This document shows positions 1-12,118 of a stretch of DNA of 64,000 nt, piece by piece. Each line of letters opens with the position of its first letter. Within the stretch, counting starts at the first letter, position 1. A program made the translations under genes and the position numbers. The DNA lies in contig CM055099.1 in NCBI GenBank assembly GCA_029204225.1, positions 58,996,982-59,060,981 on the forward strand. The letters run 5' to 3'. Under the pieces are notes generated by a model that ran no database searches, was not told where the DNA came from, and saw nothing but the letters and a program-made list of their open reading frames with translations. The stretch comes from Diphasiastrum complanatum. Taxonomy: Eukaryota > Streptophyta > Lycopodiopsida > Lycopodiales > Lycopodiaceae.

Positions 1-1438
1 TAAGTTTATTTGACAGTTTATTTATTGTTGTCGCTCTAAATTAATACTAGTTCCAAATCTTATTAGCATTGGCTTTACAAATTGTATGGATTGTTTAAGG
101 TTTTTCAAGGGTGGTTTCACATGGAGTGAGTCCAAATGGCCCAAATCCTTTACTACGATGGTAAAGTTTTCACCACAGGTTTTTTTTTCTACTGTTTTTT
201 ATTAGAATGAATTGGTGGTTGTATGGCAATGCAATATGGGCTGTTTTACCTGTAGTGTAAGTAAATGCCTTGTTGTCGTAGTTTTCTGCTAGTATTGAAT
301 GCATTATCTTGTGTTCTATTGTAGTTCTGTAATGAATAGATAGAGTGGTTTGTTGTTTGGAAAAGCATTTTGGGTTGTACTTCTGTAATTGTCACCTAAT
401 TGCCTAATCTTCAAGCTGTGACAGATTCGATTACTACTCTAATGATTAAATAAAGTTGTCGGCTATATTTGGGGCTATACTATTACTGTAACCAAAATGC
501 TTGCTAGATTGATGTCACTAAGTGAGTTGACATTGTTGAATGAATTATCTAGCTGATTTGTCCTCTTATGATTAGATAGAATAGTTGGCTATCTGGCAAA
601 TTATTGTAATACTTCTGTTGTAACTAAAAGGCTTGCTAGGTAGGTTATGGAAACTCGTATGAATTCAATAAACCCTTGCTTTATTGTACATGGTTATTTC
701 GTTTCTAGGAACTGTTTGATGTATTCTCATACTATTGGGCTTTTAGTAGATGTTTAATGGTCACTTCAAAATGAAAGTTATGTGGAATTTTATATTTTGC
801 AAAAAATGTAGAAATTTTTGCTCTTTTGAACAATATTTTGCTAGCCCCTCTAACAAGACTTTTTCATAAATACTGCTGATTTTTTTGCCATAGTGTAGAC
901 GGCTGTCCCAAAAATCTGTCTATTGAATATAGATATGCTCTCTTAGAAGTTGAAGCAAAAATACTTGATGAATAAAAATCAGCCCTACAGTTTATTTTAG
1001 GCTAATTTGGGAAAAAAAAAACATTGCATTACAAGCTAGAAGTTTTTTTTATAAGGTCACAAAATTTTTTGTTTACGAGCATTAATGGGGATGCAAAGAC
1101 CTGATGTTATTTCTAGTAATTCATAGACAAGTACAATTTTCAAAGTACTACTAGCCATTCCAAGATGCAAAAAATATCTATCAATGTGCTATGAACGTAG
1201 CAAGGAATTGACTAGTACGAACTAGTCATCATCAGAGACATCCACAACCTCGTCATCAACAAAAAAAAACACTTTCGTCGAGGCCTCTGAACAATGGCAC
1301 CTGGGGCCTCGTCACGCATCACCTCCATCACCCTGGCCATTCATTCAGCATAGCATGGCAAATCACTAAGTCATTCAAATGTCATATAAACCAAAATTTT
1401 AACAAATCCAATTTGTAACAGCCAAATGGACATACTCA
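1..1438. other. AT-rich stretch without a recognisable gene
   Basis: No long open frame, RNA gene or repeat end is visible on either strand. The sequence is AT-rich with scattered homopolymer runs, for example a nine-A run near 1012. It lies downstream (3') of the minus-strand methylase-like relic that starts at 1439 and could include its 3' untranslated region. Confidence 0.5.
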
Positions 1439-3063
1439 CTAGCATCCAGGAGAGCCCAACTCAAATGCCTCGGACCCAAACTCAGGTAGCATGATAGGTT
1501 CTTCTGTTGACGGACCTGGTACAGCCACGCTTGCCTCCATGACTACACAAGACAAAACAACCGCTACACAACTAATTTCAAAAGCAAAAAACAATGCACC
1601 TAAACATTTTTCCACTTTCTTCTGACAATCAAGTCTCACCTCTATTCTCTTTCAACCAACTTATGCATTCTTCATCGCTGTCCATACCAAAATGGTGGAC
1701 ACTAGCCTTTCAAGCAGCAAGGACTGAGGTATCTACACCTACATGTAGGTCCAACGCCACACCACCCTCGGGGCAGAATGCGGAAAGCAAGAATAATATG
1801 AAATATTCACTTTTTTCAGAACTACCTCGTATTGGCCTATTGTTCCTTGGGTCTTTAGACCACTTTGAATGTGGCAAATCATGTGTCCAAATATCACTAT
1901 CCACATCCAACAAGCCGGTATCAAAATATTTTGACCGATTTCGGTCAATTAAGGGCATGGACATAACTATCTGTGTGTGGTGTGCATATGTATGGGACCC
2001 ATGCATACTCCTCCCCTCACTCATGCATATACATCGAGAGAAGGTATACATCCATAAAGTGCATTTGCAAATAACGACAACACTATGTCAGAACAAGCAA
2101 CTCACATACTTACATAAATAGATCTTCCAAGCAAATTTATAACTATAAAACCATACTCACATAGTCACATACTTACATACTTCCAAGCGAATTTATGACT
2201 ATGAAACTATATGTATTGAAGAAGATCGAAGTTATAGTGCATTAATTTTCATAAATATGCAAGCATTGCATGTGAACAAACTTGCAACGAAAAAATCACA
2301 ACTTAAATTCATGCCATCCTCTCCTCTTCCAAATTTTTCAATTCCTCTCAACACAACACGTCTCTGAATAGCCAACTTCCGTCAGCTGATCAGAATCTCA
2401 ACTTGCAATCTATGAGTGGGGGTATTGATAAGGATGGTCCAACCACGGTCGTCCAATACAACCACACATATATCTAGGCTGGCCTCAAGTGTCTCATCAG
2501 ATCATTTGTTCCATGTGGAGCCACCGCCAACGACACCATCAACTGTGTACCCTGATGGCAAGTCCACAATGATGATGTCGGCACTGTAGGTGGTGCTCTT
2601 ACCTTTCCTAATCCTTCTGGAAGAATTATTTCTTTCCATAAAGCATTTCATGGCATGATATTCTTGTAGATTGTCCCCATTAGATAATCCCTCCCTTACC
2701 ATGTTTACATCACCCCAATGACCTCAATAGTAGATGTTAACTTGGTGTTAACACCTACCATGTCCACATTCATGTATTCATACTCCTCATGTCTTCTTTT
2801 AGCAGGCGTGTAAGGCACGGTATCTTGTACATAAAAACAAAAACTCATTTGAATTATGAATGGAATAAGATTTAAAGCAAGCAATTATTAACCAAAAAGA
2901 AAACCCTAAGATGGAGCAAAGTTAAAAGGTTGTTGTGAATACGTCTATAGGCTACATAGCATCATCAACTTTCTTCTTGCTCTTCTTCTCTACAACTTGA
3001 GGCTTCTTGAGAGCGGCACTAAGGAAGGACCTTAGTGCCATCTCTATTGTAGCTGCATCATTG
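1439..3063 (-). pseudogene. Decayed multi-exon gene resembling N4/N6 DNA methylases
   Basis: Read on the minus strand. The exon at 1640-2050 holds the string GGVALDLHVGV (like SAM-binding motif I of N4/N6 methylases, glycines reduced) and then an in-frame TGA near 1707-1709. The frame continues after it with HFGMDSDEEC, an acidic motif-II-like strand. The exon ends in G|GTGAG. A 97-base GT-AG intron (1543-1639) leads to a last exon at 1439-1542 whose phase matches and which ends in TAG. Upstream remains lie at about 2502-2702 (ADIIIVDLPSGY, possibly a decayed DPPY-type motif IV), 2759-2823 (flanked by AG and GT) and about 2950-3063 (lysine-rich). The matching splice phase supports a real former gene. 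The methylase assignment is from motif shape only; a host gene or a transposon-carried methylase are both possible. Confidence 0.4.
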
Positions 3064-4477
3064 TTAGGGCCATTTTTGGTAGCGGGTTGGTCCAATCAAG
3101 ACGTCCTAAAAGGGTCAAGGGGCCCCACCTCTAATGGCAATTCGGCCCTACGTGAGCAACAGAGGGTTTGCCACTTCCAACCCTGATGGCCTTCTCTATT
3201 GCCCCGTGCTCCCCAACCGATGAGAGTTTTCCAGGCTCTCAGAGATACGGTTGCAAGGAGGGGGTGCTAATACTTTTGGTGCAATGATTCACTAGCTTTC
3301 TAGAATTATGGTTTTGTAAAAACTTCTGATCGCTAATTCGCTAATGTCTCTTTCTCCATTGAATTCGACTTACAGTTAGTAAAGATCTTACATGGGCTGG
3401 AAACCGATTTATTGTCTATGATGTGCTCGTGGGGTGCAAGTTATCACACCGCTTTGTTTGCTAAGCGACGGTATTTTCACCGACCGTCGGGTCTAGGTAT
3501 TTCGCTAGACAGTACCGACGACGAGTGTGACTAGTGTGACGCTTAACCAAGGCGGTGTATTTCAACAGCGGATGGTGGACAGCCCGCTCTAGTGTTTCAC
3601 AGAGGTCGGGTCCAATTAATACACTTCATAATGGAAAACAGACGATTCCAACTTGATGATTTCCACAATTTATCAATCATGCCGTATGTCAACTAGTTTA
3701 TAGACCGGCCAACAACCACATGCAGTTACTATGAAGGAAAACCAGGCTCCACTACTAGCAATGTATGATCTACTAGTAGAACATTGTTTTAACTTTAAAA
3801 TGAAGAAGCAATTCCATGGTAAGTACAATTCAACTCATGGACCGGTTGTCCCCTCTTTCCTAATGGAAAACAATTCCATTGTCAGTCTAGTTCAAATCAT
3901 TTAAATTAGCAATTACGACATAAATATTGATACCCTAGATGACACATGGACTAAATGGAAAACCTCAATAGCTACTTACCCTATCCGGCCAAAATCACAA
4001 ACAATTTTATCATGTCAAAACAATAGCAAGTACGGAATCTTTGGAATGCATGGTTCCTGAAACACTACACACCGGCATACTACCATTCTGGTTCTAAAAT
4101 TTTTAGTACGATTCACTACAGTGCACAATCGACCTGTTATTCACTTAGTTAAATGAGTGTAACCACAAAATGCAAACGCATCCAAACTCAAATTTATATG
4201 ACCTTGTTACTAAACAGATGTAAGCGGTCTATAAAACCTTCCTTGCTTCACAAAAATGCTTTATAAAAACCTGTTTTCACATGTAGTTGACTATAGCGAT
4301 AACCTCACATTGCATTCCGATTTAACTTAAAAAACTTACAACCAGAACTTCATGAAACTTACTTGCTTCCCAACAAAAACGCTTATAACGATTTAGTTGG
4401 AAATGTGGAAAAACCCTACTATCACACACCATAACATGTTCATGACAAAACAGTTAGAATTAAAGTTAGAATCATTG
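3064..4477. other. Intergenic, no gene seen
   Basis: About 1.4 kb with no frame longer than chance and no LTR, tRNA or tandem repeat that I can support. It separates the methylase-like relic from the Copia element on the right. Confidence 0.5.
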
Positions 4478-4724
4478 TGTTACTGTACTGCGGGTCCTAT
4501 CGGTGGATAAGGATCAGTTGGCCTCGCCACGAGGCAAGTCAACGGGACACGCATCCCGCCAACGGCAACCTAGGTCATGCATGGGTTGCCTGAGTGAACA
4601 ACTATATGTACAGTGTAATTTCATTTTGTGAAATACAGTTGCTATGTGAGCTTGTTGAGGAGAGTGTTTTCTGTCTATGTTACTGTGTAGCATGATATGT
4701 GTTCCTGTGCAAAGCAAATTCTAA
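4478..4724 (+). repeat. Probable 5' LTR (end portion) of degenerate Copia element
   Basis: This lies directly before a primer-binding site at 4727 and starts with TGTTAC, so it is where a 5' LTR should be. No second copy exists in the window because the element is truncated on the right, so neither edge is fixed. The CA nearest the primer site is at 4715-4716, ten bases away, which is more than usual. Confidence 0.3.
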
Positions 4725-4726
4725 GT

Positions 4727-4738
4727 TGGTATCAGAGC
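4727..4738 (+). other. Primer-binding site for initiator tRNA-Met (Copia element)
   Basis: TGGTATCAGAGC is the classic plant retrotransposon primer site complementary to the 3' end of initiator tRNA-Met. It sets the orientation of the following element as plus and precedes an unusually long leader of about 1.2 kb before gag. Confidence 0.8.
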
Positions 4739-5957
4739 CGTACAGGGAGTGTACACAGTACAGTGTTGCCATTGAAGAGAGCTTCGGGAGAACTGTCTTC
4801 TGAGAGTTCGGGGTTTTACGGCGGGTTGAAGACGGAAAGAGAAGCACCGATGCACGGTTTCTAATTTATAGAGACTTGCTAAGCTCAACAGAGGGATTAT
4901 TAGCCTGTGCATAGCATCAGACAGGAAAGAATTTGGTGAAAAATTGACAATTTCAAAGCCAGCTGAAAATTAAAACCGGGCTTGGGGTTACGGTTTTTAT
5001 ACATAACTGGTGATTTCTTCGCTGTTTGCGCACCGTTTTGGATGCCATAAGGACATGAAGGAAGCTAATCACATTTTCAACCAGCCATGGAGAGATTCTG
5101 AGGTCTATGTCAGAGATTTGTCTCCAGATAGTTAACCTAGCAGATTTGCGGTAAAAAGGTGAAAAAAGCCACTTTGTCAAGTTGAGCTAAAATCACCGTT
5201 TCTCCACGGAATTTCCTGACTGAACACTCTACAGTCTTGGATTCAGTAGGACGACCCTGCTCCAGGCCTCAGATAGTGCTCAAAACAATCCACAGGAGAG
5301 TTTGATCTGATAATTTTCAGAGAAGGGAGGCGCGGTCGCACCATAGTGACTGTAGGAGCATGGTTCGATGCCCAGATGCAGTTTGGACCTTTGGATGAGG
5401 TGTCAAATGAATCGACGGTCCAGAATTTGTGATGGGAAAGAAATTTGGACCACAAGATTTGGTTCAACCATTGGATGAGCTTTGAATAGGGCCCCGAAGA
5501 AGTGAAGTGCATTCTAGCCTTCAACTTCATTAAAAATTTTCATACTGAAAGTTGAGTTGGGTCCCTTCACAAGTGAAGAGTGAAGTTTCTTCAAGGTGAA
5601 GAAACAGTTCAAAAACTAGACCTTGCCCGTTTTGACCCAAACGAAAGGCTATAACCTCCAAACGAAGGGCACCCGGACTGTACCTGCAAGTACGGTACAA
5701 CAAAACAGAGTGATTGGAGCGAAGAAAGTGTTTGGAGTATGCCAAAAGTGGTTTCACCATTCCACTTGGCACGTTGTTGGGAGTTGACGACTGAGTGCAT
5801 TTCGGAAGGCGACATTGATTTGGCTTTCAAATTGGTGGAAAAGCGGCGAGTGGCCTGGTACAAAAAAAGTGCAGGTCATTATTTTCAACTTCTGACATCA
5901 TTGTTGGCCTCGACATGCTGTTCTTAGCCTAAGGTAGAAGTATCAAGCAGTTTTGCG
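4739..5957 (+). other. Long leader of the degenerate Copia element
   Basis: Untranslated region between primer site and gag. Short open frames on both strands have no recognisable content. Its 1.2 kb length is long for a Copia leader and could include unrelated inserted sequence. Confidence 0.45.
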
Positions 5958-6950
5958 ATGGCAAACATGGGAGAGTCCATTTTGAGTAAAAGTAGCGAAT
6001 TGGATGGGATTTCCAACTATGCAGTGTGGAAATTCAAAATAAAAAACATACTGATGGAGAAAGACGTGTGGGAAGTCGTCACAGGTGATGAGAGAAGGCC
6101 ACCAAATGAAGCAGACATCAAAGTGTTTGACAAAAAGATGAGAAAAGCTTTGACCTTCATGAACTTGTCAGTGAATTATCACATCATTACCCACATTTGT
6201 GATGCTATTACACCCAGACAGGCATGGGATGTGCTAAAGGAGCAGTTCAAGACGTCAAATCCGTCAAGAATCATGTTTCTGAAGTCAAAGTTGAATAGTG
6301 CCCGCATAGAGCAAGGAGAGCACATTCAGACGTACATGACCAACATCAAGACGATGAGAGATGAACTGCATTCTATTGGTGAGCGCATACATGATGTGGA
6401 GCTGGTGCATAATGCATTATGCGGCATTGCAGAACCCTATCAGATGTTTGTGAGCGGAATAGCATCAAGAGAAAGATTGCCAACCTTTGACGAGCTCATA
6501 GGAATCTTGATGCAGGAAGAGCAATGACGAGAAATGGTGAAAGCTAGACGTCAAAATACTGACGATCAGGCACTTGCGACACGCCAAAAACAAGGCAAGG
6601 GCAAGGGCCAGAAGAAGTCTAAGCAACAATTTGCCAACTCTCAGGAGGATGAGGGATCTTCCAGCAAAACTAAGAAGAAAGACAAGTGCTTACATTGTGG
6701 TAAAAAGGGCCATTGGAAGAGTGAATGTCACAAATTCTTGGCGGAACAAGGCAAGGGGAAACCAAAACAAGCAGGTAACCTTGTCAATGAGGGTGAGATC
6801 GAAGACTCTAGCATCTTCATATCTGCATTGTCATCTAATCAAGATGATCAAGCATGGTATATTGACTCAGGAGCCACAAGACACATGACATGTAACAAAA
6901 ATTGGTTCAGTAGTTTGAAGGTGTTGCACAGTTTCAATCCAGCTATCTGA
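5958..6950 (+). pseudogene. gag: Copia gag and protease start, broken by an in-frame TGA
   Basis: The first 189 codons look like a UBN2-type Copia gag (YAVWKFKIKNIL near residue 25, then a helical region to FDELIGILMQEEQ). A TGA at 6525-6527 interrupts the frame, which continues with a basic stretch, a zinc knuckle (CX2CX4HX4C, CLHCGKKGHWKSEC) and the protease active-site string DSGATRHMT. The TGA most simply comes from CGA. The frame ends at 6948-6950 and the next pol frame is shifted. About 60 bases that normally link the protease to the LYVPGLK region appear deleted. The product would be the capsid and nucleocapsid of the virus-like particle plus its protease. Not functional as read. Confidence 0.85.
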
Positions 6951-6963
6951 TGGCAAAAGCAGG

Positions 6964-8502
6964 ATGATCAGGGAGGTACTTTACGTACCAGGTTTAAAGA
7001 AAAATCTATTTTCTGTTGGAGTCATTACTGATCAAAACTTGAAAGTAGAATTCGCCCATGATCGTTGCTTTGTGAAAGATGCGAACCAAAAGTTCAAAGT
7101 TATTGCGGATGGAGTAAGAGAGCCCAATACAAAATTGTACAGGTTGAATGCTATAATCAAGGGGCAACATGGACTTGTATCGTCGATTCCTTCGCAAACT
7201 AAGTTGTGGCACAAGAGGCTTGCTCACTTGAACTTGGGAAGCCTCAGTTTGATGAGAAAATTGGAGATGGTAACATGATTGCCTACCATAGAAGATCACT
7301 TGAAATCGATGTGCGAATCTTGTGTATATGGGAAGCAACATCGAGAGAAGTTCAATAAAGGGGGTGTTGCAAGAGCAAAGAACATCCTGAATTTAATCCA
7401 CACAAATTTATGCGGGCCTATGAGGACCATGTCCTTAGGTAAAGCCTTCTATTTCATGACCTTTATTGATGATATGTCACGTAAGACGTGGATCTACTTC
7501 TTGAAGAAGAAATCAGATGCATTTGATAACTTCAAGAGCTTCAAAAACTTGATCGAAAATCAGACAGGTAGGAAGATCAAAGTCCTAAGATCAGATAGTG
7601 GAGGCGAGTATAAGTCTAATGACTTCAATGATCTTTGTGATCAATGTGGGATTAAAAGACAATTTATGCAAGCTCATACTCCTGCTCTCAATGGTGTAGC
7701 TGAGCGCAAAAATCGTACGATTGTGGAAAGTGCCAGATCTATGCTAGCTGAGATGAAACTACCAAAAGATTTTTGGTCAGAAGCATGTAGCACGACAGTC
7801 TATCTTCAAAATAGAAGTCCTACCATTGCCATACCAAAGATAACACCTGAGGAAGCATTCACGAAGAAGAAGCCAAAGGTGAACCACTTGCGAATCTTTG
7901 GATGTAAGGCCTTTGTACACATTCCTAAGGAAGAGAGATGTAAACTTGATGTAAAAGCTATCAAGTGCATATTCCTAGGATATGATGATCGTGTGAAGGG
8001 CTATAGATGTTTTGATCCAGTCGAAAACAAAATCCATATAAGCCGTGATGTCATCTTTGATGAATTCAAGATGTATGAAGACGAGGATGCTGAGAAGATA
8101 GACACATCCAGTGGGAAATATGGTATAGTGAGGATACCACCTGATGATGATCCATTCATTGACCTTCTGAGTGATGAACATGAGGATACATCTCAAGATA
8201 CTACTACTCAACCTCAAGAAACAGGCTGGAGAGGTAGGGACAAACCTTTTGGTGCAAGAAGGATTGAAGTTGCAGGTGACAAACGCAAGGAGATGGATGT
8301 ACCATGGGATACATTTTCACGAGAAAGCCGATCACCTGACAGAAAGCTCCCTAAGTGGTTTGAGAGATTGATGGAGAGCCGCGACATAGATGACTTTCCA
8401 GGATCATCTAACCAGGGAGAGCTACGAAGATCAACAAGAGAGAAGATACTACCTGAAAGGTATGAAGCAAATTATTCTCTTTTATCTAGCATTATTCACA
8501 GA
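6964..8502 (+). pseudogene. Copia pol, first integrase module
   Basis: The frame begins with EVLYVPGLKKNLFSVG and a GAG-pre-integrase segment (LWHKRLAHLNLGSL), is cut by TGA at 7276-7278 (probable CGA origin), then runs open from 7279. In the frame from 7279, the integrase core has Asp106 (RSDSGGEY) and Glu142 (NGVAERKNR) with 35 residues between. The position of the first catalytic Asp, normally HxDLCGP, reads HTNLCGP: Asn43. The C-terminal part (IFGCKAFVHIPKEER, ISRDVIFDE) and an acidic linker with RRSTREK follow, which is where reverse transcriptase should start. Instead the same frame enters a second integrase module. Confidence 0.85.
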
Positions 8503-9495
8503 GTAGAATTCGAATGTGATCAGTGTAAAGTAGTTGATAGGACAGACAAGATCCTAGCACTCGGAAAGAGACATGGATACTTGTACAAATTGAGTCATTG
8601 CTTTTCTGTGTCTAGTCAGGCTCTCAGTACTTCAATTCATTCAAATAAAGGTTTACTTTGGCATTATAGACTTGGTCATTTAAATCATGCTGCTGTACAA
8701 CAAATGTCTAGACAATCTATTGTTCTTGATCTCGACTATCCTTGCGAAAGAGTCGAGTTGCCTGTCTGTCAAGACTGTCTAGTTGGTAAACACACTAGGA
8801 AACCTTTTAAATCAAGCCATCAGCACATTGCTAGAGGATTGCTAGATGTTGTACATTCAGATATTTGTGGCCCGATAAAAAATCCTTCGCTGAAGGATGC
8901 CAAGTATTTTATAACTTTTATTGATGAATTTTCCAAAAGAACCATGATGTATTTTATAAAGAAGAAATCAGAAGCCTTCAACTGCTTCAGAATCTTCAAG
9001 GAGCATGCAGAGAAGGAGACTGGAAGGACGATTAAAGCCCTCAGGTCAGACAACGGTGGAGAATATATCTCTATCGAGTTTAAGGAGGAGTACTGCCAAA
9101 GCCAAGACATTAAGCAACAATTAATCACTCATTGCAGTCCTCAGTCTAATGGCTCAGTTGAGAGGAAAAATCGTACTCTGATTGAATCTGCCAAATGTAT
9201 GCTATCGCATGCATCGTTGCCTAAGGGATTCTGGGCTGAAACTGTCTCCACTGCAGCTTACATCCAGAACAAATGTTCGACCAAGGCCCTCTCAGACAAG
9301 ACACCCCACGAGGTGTAGACAGGCTCTAAGCCTTCTTTGAAGAACCTAAGAGTGTTTGGGTGCATTGCCTATGCGCAGATCCTAAAAGACACGAGGAAGA
9401 AATTGGAGTTCCAAGGTCTCAAGACCATTCTGATCGGATATACTTCATCTGATAATACTTATAAGCTGTATGATCCTGATACCCAGCCATCTTAA
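8503..9495 (+). pseudogene. Second GAG-pre-integrase and integrase core fused in frame
   Basis: From residue 409 of the ORF that starts at 7279 the protein becomes a second Copia module. It has VEFECDQCKV, then LLWHYRLGHLNHAAVQQM (GAG-pre-integrase), CQDCLVGKHTRKPF, and an integrase core with Asp528 (HSDICGP), Asp591 (RSDNGGEY) and Glu628 (SVERKNR), so its DDE set is complete. The frame stops at TAG 9316-9318, likely from TGG, and the same frame carries on with the integrase C-terminal string NLRVFGCIAYAQ until TAA near 9495. Residues are similar to but clearly different from module one, so this is not a recent tandem duplication. No reverse transcriptase or RNase H follows. Confidence 0.85.
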
Positions 9496-12118
9496 AGGAT
9501 ATGGTGATTCTAAAACTAGATAGTGTCTAAGAAAATTTTCATTAACGGGCTGTAGAGGCTTCAACTAGTCACTACTAGAATTCGTAGGGTAATGAATGGT
9601 AGTTTTTGAGTCATAGTAGAGAGGCTGGATTGGGCTGCAAATTCTTTTCAGAATAGATACACTATAAAATGACTCATTATTGATATTATAATGAAGACTA
9701 TGTCAAGAGAATTTGCAGAAGCTCTTTTTGTCTTGTATAGAGTCTTGCAGGTCAGATTTAAGAGTCATGAATCCTAATTGAGAACTGTGTGGCCAGCAAT
9801 AGCAATTGAGTAAAAATTTAAGTTTTTTCTTGAAACTAACAATTCACACATGGGAATAATTTGCGGAGGTACAAAAATAATATAACATTTGGAGATTTTT
9901 CAACTGCAAATTGTTGCAAATTCTACTCTTTGATCTGTACTAAGAAAAAAGTGATTTTAGATAGTGATGGATTTTGGACAAGTCAAGACATAGACAAGGG
10001 TTTCAGGCCATGAGCGAATAGTTGAGATGGTTTGCGAATTTTGGTGTGAGGCGAAAATAGTGTCGCAAATTTTCCCTGTGAAAAAGATGGGTTTCAGGGA
10101 AATATCACCAAAGGAAAGAAAAGAACTTGCAAGGTTAGGTAAGTGGAATGATGTAGAAGAGTGACAACGACACCAATGTTAGCTTTTTTCCTCCCCATAG
10201 GTAGCTCAATGACTTTTGAGGCTAGCTTCTAGGTCCAAATTACAAGTTGGGATCAATAGTTGTATATGTTATGGTTGGAAAAACTTTTTGTCATCATAAA
10301 AGAGATTCTAGAACATTTAAGTTGTCGGGACGGGTATACTCATAATCATTTTCATGATTTTCATCAAACGTATCATGCACTCTTCACCAAGTTCCATTTT
10401 AAGCCAACAATGTAGAACTATGCATTGGCCAATTTTTTCATTACTTTTCAAAGCAGAGACAAAAGAATGATTTGAGGTTTGAAAATGACATTTGTGGAAG
10501 TTTAAAGATGAACTTGAAATGGTTGCAAATAAATTGTACAATCAAAGGGAATGATTTGAGTTGGAGGTTGTGGAAACTCATATTCATACCTTTTATCTGA
10601 GTATGCTCCACTCTTCCAATTTCCAGACCTCTGGTTGCAAGTGTCTTGAATCCTAATCCTAACCAGGCTTCCCAATGGTTGGGTTTTCTAAAATAATCCT
10701 ATAGACCACTAAGGCTTACCCAACTAGTGGTATTCTAACCTATACCTAAACCTAAGATTCACTAAGGCTTGCCCAACTAGTAAATCCTACTAATCTAGAT
10801 TAATCTAATTGTAACACCCAAAAGGTGAAGATGAAGAACTTAGCCGCACTTAATGCAATAAACATTCACATAAACATACCATTAAGTAAATAAAAATCCA
10901 ATGGAAGGAGACAAGAGCAAGCTTGAGCACCTTCCCTCAAGCTATGCACCTTCCAAAGGGGAAAACGAAAGTGATTGAAAGACTTATCAAATTGATAGCA
11001 TATAAGTACAATCACAATGTATCAAATACAAAGGAAGGGCACCTCTAGTACTTATAGTAGGAGGTCCTGCCATCATTCCCAAGTCACTTATGGGTTATTC
11101 CTCTACTTAAGCTTAAAGGACTTCTAATCATAAGCTTAACTTATAACTTAAGTTTAACTTAACTTCAATATAAGCTTAAACATAAATATCTTATTTATTC
11201 TCTACCCATGGTCTTACAACACACATGCCATGGTAGGATCCACACACATGTGGGCTTCCAAAGCACATGCCATGGTGGAATTATTCTATTTTTGATTATT
11301 TACTAACATCTAGGAAGACAATTTGTCAAAGATCCATGACATCAAAATATGTCAAACAAAGTTGAGAGAGCTATAAGTCTAGAGACAATAGAAGAATGCC
11401 ACAAGAGAAAAGAGAGTTGTATGTAATTGAAAGCTTTGCCTATAGCATGACAAGAAAGACTTACAATGTTTCTTTGGGCAGTGAGCTTTCATGCACCTGC
11501 AACAATTTTGTTGAAACACTTTTTTTTCATAGAAACATCTTGCAAACATCTTTACATTGTTTTTCTAAAACTAAAAGGTTGGGATGTTAACTACAATATG
11601 CTCATTCACCAATCTTTTTCTAGTGAACAAGAATTATTCCATGTATTTGCAACATGTACACATAAACCCACATATATCTGATTGTGGAATGTCATTCGAG
11701 ATTGAAGAGAATCATTTCTTTTGCTATGCATTGTTAGTATGCACACTCCTCTCTCCTCTTTTGTAAAGCATTTAAAGTAGCACAACGTGGTAAGGGTGTC
11801 CTTAGTTGTGACATCTTCAAGTGCACTAGTAGAAATAATACTAGCAAGGTGATGATTCAAAACAAGAACATTAAGCATTGTCACACGACTCTGGAATGAA
11901 GAATATGAATGTCTAAGAAATAAGGCAAGGTAATTAGCTATTTTCGAATCTTAGTTGTCTTGGAATTTTGGCATGATGGTTAGCATTTTTTTTTGTTATT
12001 CAAAGATTTAATTCTAATTCAAAGTGTGTGCATAGGTAGAGGTATGACAATAGTTAAAAACATATATGAAATGACTTTGGATGTCAAAATGTCATTGTTG
12101 AAGAGTGCTGAAAAGCAG
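9496..12118. other. No gene seen; element 3' end lost
   Basis: About 2.6 kb without recognisable coding sequence. The Copia pol similarity ends at 9495 with no reverse transcriptase or 3' LTR, so the element is truncated. An imperfect direct repeat of about 45 bases (containing CACTAAGGCTTRCCCAACTAGT) occurs at about 10710-10735 and 10752-10780. Otherwise AT-rich and unremarkable. Confidence 0.5.

Noticed and set aside
10690-10800. CCTAAACC-like words resembling plant telomere repeats
   Set aside because: Only isolated matches, no tandem heptamer array.
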